Shown here piece by piece: positions 55,455 through 64,000 of a stretch of 64,000 nt of DNA. The translations under genes and the position numbers were made by a program. The notes under the pieces were generated by a model, which did no database searches, was not told where the DNA came from, and saw nothing but the letters and a program-made list of their open reading frames with translations. This DNA comes from Anastrepha obliqua (taxonomy: Eukaryota > Arthropoda > Insecta > Diptera > Tephritidae), in contig NC_072892.1 of the NCBI RefSeq assembly GCF_027943255.1, positions 28,171,792 to 28,235,791 of the forward strand, given 5' to 3'. Positions within the stretch are counted from its first letter, which is position 1. Every line of letters begins with the position of its first letter.

Positions 55455-56400
55455 TCGTCCCGAAAAAACAGCATTTGCGGGAACTCATGCTTCACTATTA
55501 CCTTTTAAAGAAAGGCGCAGCTGAAACGTGTCGTGTATTGATCAATATTTATGGTAATCACGCTCCATTAAATACAACTTGTAAATAGTTGTTTCGACGC
55601 TTCCAAAGTGGTAGTTTCGACGTGAGTGATAAAGATCGCGAAGACGCACCGAAAAAATTCGAAGATACTCAACTACAACCATTATTGGATGAAGACGCAT
55701 GTCGAACCCATAATGATATGTCTAAAGAGTTGGATGCTGCCAGATCAACTGTCGGTAAACGTTTGCACGCGATGGGTATGGTCCAGAAAGCAGAAAGCAG
55801 ATAACTGGGTGCCAACATCATTTGCAGGATATCGGAGAGGGAATCGAGCGACATGTGGTGACGTGTGAGATGCTTCTTGAACGGTAGAACAGACAGCGAT
55901 AAAAAATATTCATGCTTCAAAGGAAATGTTGTGCATCTGATGGGATCAGAAGGGTGTCATCTATTATGAGCTCGTTAAACCATAACCATGAAACCATTAC
56001 TGGCGCTCGTTACAGACCGCAGCTAATGCTAATGAATCGAGCTCTCAAAGAAAAGCGGCCGAAATGGGACGATAGGCATGACAAACTGATTTTGCTGCAT
56101 GAAATCGCCAGGCCACACGTTGCTAAATCGGTTCAGAAATATTTAGAGAGACTGAATTGGGAAATCTTGCACCATCCGCCGTATTCCCCAAACATTGCAC
56201 CTTCGGATTACCATCTGTTCCGATCAATGCAGTGAGCCCTTATTGGACTTATTGGAGAGCGGCTCACTTCTTACGAGAGCATCGCAAACTGACTCAATAA
56301 ATGGATGAAGTCAAAAGAACTCGAATTTTTCGTCAGAGGAATCCGTATGTTGCCTGAAAGATGGAGTAAAGTTGTAGCTTCCAATTGCACATACCTCACA
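55455..56400 (+). mobile_element. mariner DD34D remnant (mauritiana/mellifera-like), frameshifted
   Basis: In order: RRFQSGSFDVSDKDRE (N-terminal DNA-binding), LLDEDACRTHNDMSKELDA, GKRLHAMGMVQKAESR, then RLNWEILHHPPYSPNIAPSD and HLFRSMQ. YSPNIAPSD holds the third catalytic aspartate of DD34D mariners. At least four frameshifts. Terminal repeats were not identified. Confidence 0.8.
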
Positions 56401-56490
56401 TAATATCATATATTATTTAGGTTAGGTTAGCCTGATTGGCAGCAAGCCACGCAAAGATCTTTTAGTTCGATACCAGATGGAGACCGACCT

Positions 56491-56895
56491 CTATGAATAT
56501 CTAAAGTAGACATCATGTAGGATGTCAACACTTTTGGCGAATCTAAGCAGCGGTGAGAGATCCCCTTTTGAGACGTCCTCCAGATCCTCAAACAATGGGG
56601 CTCCCAGGCATTTTAAACGCGTTTTTGATAATGCCGGACAAACGCACAGAAGGTGTTCTAAAGTTTCCTCAACATCCTCTCTGCATTTCCTGCATTTGTC
56701 CGTGTTAGCAATCCCTATCTTGTACGCATGTGCAGCCAATAGATTATGACCTGTTAGCATACCTATGATAGTTCTGCAGCCCTTTCGCGAGAGCGTAAGT
56801 ACGAATTGAGTCAGTTTTTTGCCTTTAGTTCTACACATGACTTTTTTATTTTTTAATTGTTTAAATAATTCGTAACTTTGGCTAAGAAAGGACAA
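56491..56895 (-). mobile_element. LINE ORF2 C-terminal fragment
   Basis: An open 134-residue frame including GHNLLAAHAYKIGIANTDKC and CRKCREDVEETLEHLLCVCP. This is the RNase H-distal CxxC...H...C motif of I/R1-type LINEs. It is a different copy from the RNase H piece at 54365, because the order along the minus strand is wrong for one element. Confidence 0.75.
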
Positions 56896-57855
56896 AAACT
56901 TATTCCCATACCCAATATAATATTAATAAAAATCTACAAATATTAATAAGAAAAAACTTTTATTGACTACTGGCGCCAAAGTGAGCTTTCGTCGTTCTAG
57001 GAAGGTACTGAGATGCATGTATTTGCATCTCTTTCGCGCCATGCGCTATGGGAGTGTATGTGAGGGTTAATCAGCATAAGTCAAACTGCACGAAAACATG
57101 GACTCCAAATAATTATACGTACTGCCTATATTTAGCAGTTCTTTTGTTTTTGAGTTAAAATTCGGGTTTAATGACCGTCCTACGAGTTGGTGTTACCAGC
57201 TTACAGTAAAATTCAATACTAAATAGAACAGAACAGGCGACACTGTACATATGTATGTGCATACATATTGATACGTAAGTTTTCAACATCTTTGAATCGC
57301 CTCCACGTATATGTATGAGTTTTCTTTCAATACACCTTTACGTTTTAGTTAATACCCAAATGATTTTTAACACATTTGCCTTTTAAGGGATCGCATTGTT
57401 GACTTTTATGCAACTGAAGAAAACAAAAAAGGAATATTAAGTAACACTTTCGTTTTACTTTGGGTCAACGAACACAATGCTCACAGGCATAGAGATATAC
57501 ATGCCTTCTTATGCACATAGTAATTTAGTAAGTGCTAATAAATAGATTTTAATTTAAATTTGCTTCGTTGAACCCATCGAATTAATAGAAAGAGCCCGCA
57601 TTAATGAATTATTCTTAGCGATCGTCTGCCCCTGCCTTCATTAAATATCCATTTTAGGTGCACATGCAAAGCGGATTTAAATGCGTCAAATAAAATTATA
57701 AAAGTAGCCTGATTTATTTAAGCCATAAGCAATTGCTATTCGTTTGGCAATTCATGCATATCTGCTCGGTGTTTTTGTGTGAAAGTCGCAAAAAGTTAAA
57801 CGGTGTGTTTTAAGAATTACTTCTAGTTCAATTGTTCCGGGCAAAATCCTCGATA
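56896..57855. other. upstream region of the fatty-acid synthase gene
   Basis: Contains the probable promoter and 5' untranslated region of the gene starting at 57856. No repeat boundary or other gene recognised. Confidence 0.4.
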
Positions 57856-58044
57856 ATGGCGCCTCAAAAGGAAACACAGCAGTCAAAATTGTCTGAATCG
57901 CAAGATGTAGCCTCGAAAAAGTTTAAAAAATTCTCGAGATCATTTCCTGAAACCGCGGGTGATGATATTGTTATATCAGGGATGGCTGGAAAATTCCCGA
58001 ATTCTCATAATATTGAGGAATACGAGTACAATCTCTACAATAAG
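57856..58044 (+). CDS. fatty acid synthase (animal type I), first coding exon
   Basis: ATG at 57856 opens MAPQKETQQSKLSES, a non-conserved leader. Then DDIVISGMAGKFPNSHNIEE matches the start of the ketoacyl-synthase domain of animal FASN. The exon can end at AAT AAG|GTGCTT (58044), after NLYNK, where the family continues with V/I-D. The donor is not a strong consensus. No further FASN exon is visible before the right edge, so the next exon lies at least 5.9 kb away or the gene is truncated. In D. melanogaster CG17374 (FASN3) is, from memory, a 3L heterochromatic FASN. Confidence 0.78.
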
Positions 58045-59389
58045 GTGCTTGAAAACTTTACAATAACTGCATAACTAAAGGAAATATTTCTACTCTATTC
58101 ATTTTTTACTAATCAATGAAAATTTCAAATTTGAATTCGAGAAAACTTACCAAATGAATTCATATGAGTGAGCAAATATTAAAGGGGAATGGAATTGGAG
58201 TGTAATGCTTTTGTTTTAAGATTGTTGTGTGCATAAACAAAGGAAATTACCGGTTTTAGTTTCAGAAATTTTTAATGGCAATAATACTCGATTTTCACAT
58301 GAAAATGACCGCCGAACTACGGGTCCTTAATTGACTTGAATGCGACTACCCCGAACCAAAACAATCTAAATGCATTAGGAACAAATGTGTGGAAAATATA
58401 AAATCTAATTTTTGCTTAATTTTACTTGTACTACATTTTATTACTCAAAAGTTTGCCGAAAACCGACCGCTATGAAAAAAAAACTTTTTATTATTTGATG
58501 TTCTCGCTATCGAAATTGAGATTTACAAAATGGTAATCACTCAATACCCCACCCAGATACGAAAGTTACAATGCTTTATATGGCATTATATTTTGTGTTC
58601 TCAAAGTAAAAAAAAAAAATAAATTGTAATAAATTTTAATTTTAATTTTTTTTGTAAATATACCACGTCCTTATAAATTAACTAAAAAGTAGAAAATAAA
58701 TTTATGCCGCATGTAATATAACTGAAGTGATATAAGGGGTAGTCAGATTAATTTTCAATAATTTTTTTTCCTAGTCAATTGCTTTATTTTACAAAAATAA
58801 AAACATAGCATTAATACATAAAAAAAAAAATTAATAATTGTAAAAGTTATCGCTGTTTGTGTGGAGCCCGTTTCTCCAGAAGTTTTTTGCGGTAATCATC
58901 ACAAGTCCTTGGAGATTCATCTAAAATCAATCGGACAAGAGAAATCAGTTTTATTAATAGATAATCTTCTACTTGATCGAAGCCTTTTTTTTTTAATTAA
59001 CAATATGGCGGCCTCAGAAAATATTTTTCAGATTTTCGAGAAAACCGACAATTAATTGTTAAAAAGAATCGAAATTTTTGAACAAAAAATCCTTCGATCT
59101 GGCACGAGTATTTATGTTTTTCAAAAGCAGTATCAATTTTATTGAAATCTACCAGATCAAAAAACATAGTTTTGAGAAAAACGCATTTGGCACAAAATCA
59201 CCAAGGTTGCGAATTTCAAAATCGGTTTTATGACAAAAAAAATTGCAATCTATAATGATGACTATTAGTTTATACTGTTGCTTAATTTGTATATTTTTAA
59301 ACCTTTACAGGGCAGCGCACAGAATTCTTTATTTTTTTAGTAATATTGCTTAGTAGTAAACATCTTGCAGAAAACCATCAATTCGGGAA
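58045..59389. other. intronic or intergenic AT-rich DNA
   Basis: Around 58731-59200 there is repeat-like text (AAGGGGTAGTCAGATTAATT, GAGAAAAACGCATTTGGCAC) related to the TTAA MITEs, but no second end was found. No exon of the fatty-acid synthase gene was recognised. Confidence 0.4.
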
Positions 59390-61650
59390 CGTTTTCCTAA
59401 GTTTCATAAAATCCGCAAAAACCAAACAAAGCGCATAATTTGACCTTTGTTTAAAAACATGGGTATATTACGTATCTATATTGAATAAGCAATAATGAAA
59501 TCAATACATTCAAAATTTTCTACAAGCAAAATACGTCAAAAAATTAAAGAAGTTGCTATTATTGCGCATACAATTTAATAAATACCAAAATATTCAAAAC
59601 TCTTATAATCGAATTAACGTAATATGTACAGAACAAAAGTTCTGTAATGTAATAAATATATATATAATATTGCATACCTCCATTTATGCGTATTTTATTG
59701 AAATATTGTAATGTTCCCGAAAATGATCAACCGTTCCCGGAATGACAAAATGTTCTCGAAATGATGATATTGATATATATTAATTAGGTAGAAATAAGAA
59801 AATATTTAAATTATAAACAACGATTAGAATAACTAAGTTATTTATTTATTTAATATATTTTTTTACAAAACTTATTGTATAATATTATTTTTCGAAAATA
59901 TCAATATCATTATCAAAATAATAATATTCTTGACTTTTTTCTTTTTTTAGCGTTGGTGTTGGAATAATACTGATTACTTGCTCAAAATCAATATATGATA
60001 TATCCTTAGGTTCCAGCTTAAATTTTCTAATATTGTTACGCACAGAACTCAAAAAGGTTACTAAGATTTCTCCATCATCGTCATTAACACATGTCTGGCA
60101 GGTAGCAACATATCTGAAGCAAACATTTGGCTTCTCGGTAGAAACTTTAACAAGCAAGAATGTCCCAGGGGACACGAGATTTTCATGTATATTTTCTCTG
60201 CCATAAGACGTATTTGCTTCAACATCAATCTGTTTAACTTTAATCTGCTGACTACGAGATATAGTCTCTAAATCTTCATTGTCCGAGGAAGATGACCAGT
60301 ATACTGAAGCATTTATAGCTTACTCTATTTTTAAATCTCAAATCGTTATCTGTGATCATGGGCTCTTCGTCAACAGGAGATTCAATTGCAGGCATAAAAA
60401 CTTCCTCAGGTTGAACTGCACTCATATTATAAAGGCTAAAATTCTTCGATAGTTTTAGCTTTATATGAAAATGTTCGTATCGATATAATTGAATTAAAAC
60501 GTCTGGTCCTTTTTGCCAGTACACTTTTGTGATGTCCATTATACCTGGAATAGCATCCAGAGACTTTAGAACGCGGTTTTTCTCCTCAATCACGTTGTCT
60601 TCTGGGATTGCTTTTACTTCGATAGCAGCATTTCGAACAAATCGGCGAATTCTGAGGCTGTTCTAACATCATTACCCACCAAGACATGTCTGTTAGCTGT
60701 TCTTTTTAGGTATCCTCCTACACCATCCATTGGGCGTTTACCATGTCCAGCCTCGCATTTTGTTCTATAATATTCTCTGTCTTTAGCCCGTTTAATTTCT
60801 TTCTGCTCTTTAGTAATTTTATCCAAAAACTTTCTTCTTCTAGCATTCGCCTTTTCTCTTTGGGACAAATAAGCTGCAATATCCGTCTTAAGCTGTTTTT
60901 GAGATTTTTCTTATTTTTTTCTTTATCAAGAGTTTCCATTATGCTGTAATTATAAAGAAACAAAATTTTAAAATAAATTTATTAAAAAATTGTAAATGAT
61001 TCGCCCTTAGAAATAATAATCATCATTCCGAGAACGCAACAGTCATTTCGGGAACGTATTATCATGTCCGGGAACGTTTCCGAAATGACCGTTCACGAAA
61101 TGACGATTTCAAATAAGCGCGCGCTTTGATTAGACGGCGGCCATCTTAAATGCGATCTGGGTTTGTCAATAGGAAAATATGTGAGTTTACTTTGTTATTT
61201 CGTGTCGTAAAAAAGAATTTCATCAATAATTAAATTAAATAATTACGTTCACGAATTGACGGACTATTGATGTACGCTCTACGAATAATGAATTAAAAGG
61301 TACTTACCATTTAGATTTATTTTATTTGACGATAAATTCTCTGACAGTCCGCTTTGTTATTGTTTTCTTCCCCGAGTGACGTTAGACACCGAATGGCTGC
61401 ATTCAATTAAAAATATTTATGATCTATCATCGATACGTTCACTGAAATGACTTGTGCGGTATCGGACAAACTATATTGGACATTTTTATAGTTAAAAATA
61501 AATAATCTTTTAGTATCTTTTCTAAAACTAAATTTTGTATAAAAAATACGGTGTATTAAGTAATGAAATGGGTAACTTATCTTCAATTTTTATATTAAAT
61601 TTTGGACTTGTTGCTGAAGATTGTACATTAGGACGCGTTCCCGAAATGAT
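59390..61650. mobile_element. transposon-like element with subterminal GTTCCCGAAATGAC repeats
   Basis: The motif GTTCCCGAAATGAC and close variants occur around 59388, 59711, 59731, 59750, 61020, 61042, 61065, 61078, 61091 and 61635, in both orientations. They cluster on each side of the minus-strand pseudogene at 59885-60950. Such arrays of short repeats near the ends resemble the subterminal transposase-binding arrays of some DNA transposons. The exact ends are not seen, and the limits given are those of the motifs. Confidence 0.55.
59885..60950 (-). pseudogene. decayed transposon-associated gene, internally deleted
   Basis: Minus-strand pieces: a basic N-terminus (REKANARRRKFLDKITKEQK, ...AKDREYYRTKCEAGHG), then GKRPMDGVGGYLKRTANRHV. 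After a frameshift near 60640 comes KAIPEDNVIEEKNRVLKSLD to about 60310. After another shift comes IHENLVSPGTFLLVKVSTEK through to FDNDIDIFEK and stop (60200-59885). I recall this combination (basic RERRRKF-type start, GHGK-DGVGG block, terminal 'P-TP-L...F' tail) from uncharacterised, multi-copy invertebrate proteins thought to come from DNA transposons. The catalytic core is not recognisable here. Confidence 0.62.
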
Positions 61651-61983
61651 TATCCATGCAAGTATATTGATTTTATTTAAAATTTGTTTAATTAATTTGT
61701 TATATTGTTTGATGTGGACACAAAACAGGTTAGTTGAAGTAATTTATTAATTTTTTTTCTCAAATAAGTCAAGATTTAAAGCATTAAATTGCTGGCAAAG
61801 TCAATTCTGCACCTTGGTGATTTTGAGCCATTTACAGTTTTTGTTTTTGTCCGAGCGCCCTTTGTTAATTGTTGAATAACTCGAAAAGTATTTGTCGGAT
61901 TCACTTCAAATTATCACACAATATTTTTAAGATATGATACTTTAAGTAAATGCAAAAAAAAAAAATCATTTCGAAGTTCACAG

Positions 61984-62190
61984 GCAGGCAATGGCAAACC
62001 TTCTAGTGTATTTCTGCCATGAAAAAGCTCCTCATAAAAAAATATATGCCATTCGGAGTCGGCTTGAAACTGTAGCTCCCTCCATTTGTGGAACAACATC
62101 AAGACGCACGCCACAAATAGGAGGAGGAGCTCGGCTAAACACCCAAGAAAGGGAGGGTGTACGTGCCAATTATATATATATATAATATAT
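61984..62190 (+). mobile_element. tRNA-derived SINE, family 1 (copy g), 5'-truncated
   Basis: It begins inside the body at CAGGCAATGGCAAACCTTCT and runs through GCCATTCGGAGTCGGCTTGA and TAGGAGGAGGAGCTCGGC to an (AT)n tail. The tRNA-like head is missing, as in incomplete reverse transcription. Confidence 0.88.
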
Positions 62191-62990
62191 ATATTAGATA
62201 TAATTGAATATAAGTAAGTCTACAGATTATAATATGAACTCTTTCATCCAAGAAAGAAATTGAAATTTTATATTGCCGCTTAGACCTAATATTTTTTACC
62301 ACTATGGATCAATTTCTGGTCTATGTGCGATCTACAGGATCAACTAAGTCTAACCTAAGTCCAGCCCTAACATTTCTACTGCGCAACTACCTTTTTATAG
62401 AGCGATTTTCAGTAATCTTAATTACTTAAGCTTCATTTTAAGCCTGAAGGCTCGAGTTCATAGTGGCTATTATTATAATTTTCAAAGCAAGACTTATATG
62501 TGTATAAATATATACTATAACCAGGTGCTACAGTGAATCAGAACTTTTGAAGTGACCTGATGAGCACTGTAGATCTAGCCGAAAATGACGCGGAACCGTG
62601 TTCAAAAAATTTTTAACAGCCTCAAATTTTTTATTTGTCGTTAAAAACCGAGTTTGGGTGTTTTTCGACACTTAGAAATTCGTAGCTCGTCTGCCTTTTA
62701 TCCGATTTCCAATCTTTTTTTTTCAACATAAAACTTAAATTGTAGTCAATTTTTCCAATTTTCGCGAGTTTAACGAGATATTGTCGATAATATTGAAATG
62801 AAAGGTGTATTTATTAGTGGAAAATCTTATAGCTGTGTCTATTTCGAATGTAAAAAGTATTTCATTTCAAAAATCGATCAGTAAACTGAAAGTTTTGTTC
62901 ACTACCTTCATTTTTACAAATTTAATGCCGTTCTCCGTTATTATTCGCGAAATACGTGTATAATTAAGTATATTTACTCATACCTGTGTC
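62191..62990. other. no recognised gene
   Basis: AT-rich. Scraps resembling the TTAA-type repeats occur, but no element ends can be defined. Confidence 0.35.
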
Positions 62991-63742
62991 CAGGCCCGAC
63001 GGGAGGGGGGGATCGGGTACTTTTTCCCCCGGGCCCGGAGTTTTCAGAGGGGCCCGGACTCGAGGGTAATTCCAAGAAATTTCCTGCTTGAAAAAATATA
63101 GTAAATAATACTTTTACCAGAGTTCCGCAACAGACTTTTTTTGGTGTCACCATATCGAATGTTAAGATCACGATGACGAAGAATAAATATAATATGGTGA
63201 TACAAAAGTGTATATTATTGAGCTCTTATTAAAATGGAACATTTTATGCTACTGATTTATAAGGTAATTAATAATTATAGTGATGATCAGATTAAATTTA
63301 GATAGTTGTATTTTAAATGAAGACCAATTTTGAAACGTAGTTATTCTTTAAAGCAATTTGTCCTTACGTTGATAAAGAATTAAATGTAGAGATAGCAATA
63401 ATACTTTTTATAGACTAGAAATTTTTGATATTTCACTGGGTATGTTATTATATAAATAATTTTTTAAATTCGTTTCCCCTGTCAATTTCACACTTTTATT
63501 TTATTTTTTTATGTTTCGGCAACTAATGCGTTTTTTTATTTCAGATCTGCTGAAGAGTTTTCTAAAATTTATTTTAATCAATATTTCATAATTATTTCTA
63601 TCAAAAATTGTATCAATGAGTTTTTCAATGTTTAAATGTTATATCGCTATAACATAATACGCATTTTGATAAATAAAAAAAATTTGAAGGGGCCCGCATC
63701 TCAAGCTTCCCCCGGAGCCCGAATACTCTCTCCACGGCCCTG
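62991..63742. mobile_element. hAT-like MITE with exact 8-bp target duplication
   Basis: It begins CAGGCCCGACGGGAGGG and ends GCTTCCCCCGGAGCCCG...CACGGCCCTG. The termini CAGG(C/G)CCG are inverted and fit the hAT CARNG rule, with GC-rich subterminal blocks (GGGGCCCGG, GGGGCCCGC) at both sides. CCTGTGTC flanks it exactly (62983-62990 and 63743-63750). 752 bp, no coding potential. It is unrelated to the CAAGGCG family. Confidence 0.85.
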
Positions 63743-64000
63743 CCTGTGTCCATTCCGAATCTAGCAAACATTATTTCATCAAAATTGAAAAGAAATTTTC
63801 CAAGTGAAGAACGTTTTTCTAGAAATAAAATTAAAACAGAACATTTTCGAGTTAAACAGAGACCGTAGAAGAATATTATAACGTCAAAAAAAAAATAATG
63901 CAAAAAGTAACGCAATATTCTGATTTACCCGGCCGTAGTATTACCTAACTAAACCTCACCTAACCTAACGTTGTCGAAATCAATCCAACCGTACACAATG

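Noticed and set aside
54365..56895. One continuous LINE on the minus strand
   Set aside because: The C-terminal zinc motif (56491-56895) lies upstream of the RNase H piece (54365-54694) in minus-strand order and a mariner lies between, so they come from separate copies.
1..64000. CRISPR arrays, operons, ribosome binding sites or phage genes
   Set aside because: The DNA is eukaryotic with spliced genes; no regularly spaced direct repeats or prokaryotic signals were found.

Overview
The window is insect nuclear DNA from a higher fly (Brachycera; a tephritid-like fruit fly is my best guess, not proven). Evidence: genes split by GT-AG introns, AT-rich intergenic DNA, arthropod/dipteran protein families, and a dense mixture of mariner, jockey-type LINE, Ty3/gypsy, hAT-like, Transib-like and SINE debris. 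No prokaryotic genes, operons or CRISPR arrays are present.

Host genes, left to right. (1) 3137-17155 (+): the 3' part (11 exons, about 1012 residues) of an Unc-13/Munc13-4/BAIAP3-family vesicle-priming gene; its start lies left of the window. (2) 24357-30367 (+): a complete three-exon ubiquitin-conjugating enzyme, UBE2G1 type (168 aa). (3) 30593-34841 (+): a candidate unrecognised two-exon small gene (59 aa) with a 4-kb transposon-filled intron. (4) 40934-35445 (-): a complete five-exon Set1/SETD1 histone H3K4 methyltransferase (1750 aa) with RRM, WDR5-binding and SET regions. (5) 43116-43604 (+): a complete two-exon Mediator subunit MED21 (142 aa). (6) 57856-58044 (+): the first coding exon of an animal fatty-acid synthase, with the rest presumably to the right. 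From memory, Set1, Med21, the UBE2G1-like gene CG40045 and a FASN gene (CG17374) all lie in the 3L pericentric heterochromatin of Drosophila melanogaster, so this looks like a conserved block that expanded by transposon insertion.

Everything else is mostly mobile DNA. The left edge carries ORF1 of a jockey-type LINE on the minus strand. The introns of the Unc-13 gene hold a 630-bp near-perfect hairpin, mariner remnants, two tRNA-derived SINE families and MITEs. 17.4-23.5 kb holds a TTAA-flanked MITE, a palindromic element, LINE RNase H and gypsy integrase remnants. The UBE2G1 introns hold LINE pieces and two copies of a short (CAA)n-tailed retroposon with perfect 13-bp target duplications. 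44.6-47.5 kb is a nest: a palindromic element split by a mariner and by a 1.45-kb Transib-like element (CACAGTG ends, 5-bp duplication), which itself contains a TTAA MITE. 49.8-56.9 kb is LINE, SINE and mariner remnants plus a decayed 'DLSEEQGERFHQD' family gene. 59.4-61.7 kb holds a decayed transposon-like gene bracketed by repeated GTTCCCGAAATGAC-type motifs. A 752-bp hAT-like MITE with an exact 8-bp duplication sits near the right edge.

The genes do not form a pathway; they share only a neighbourhood. The most novel material is the set of non-autonomous element families with readable boundaries and the unrecognised small gene. All boundaries and splice sites were read by eye; no alignment or search was run.
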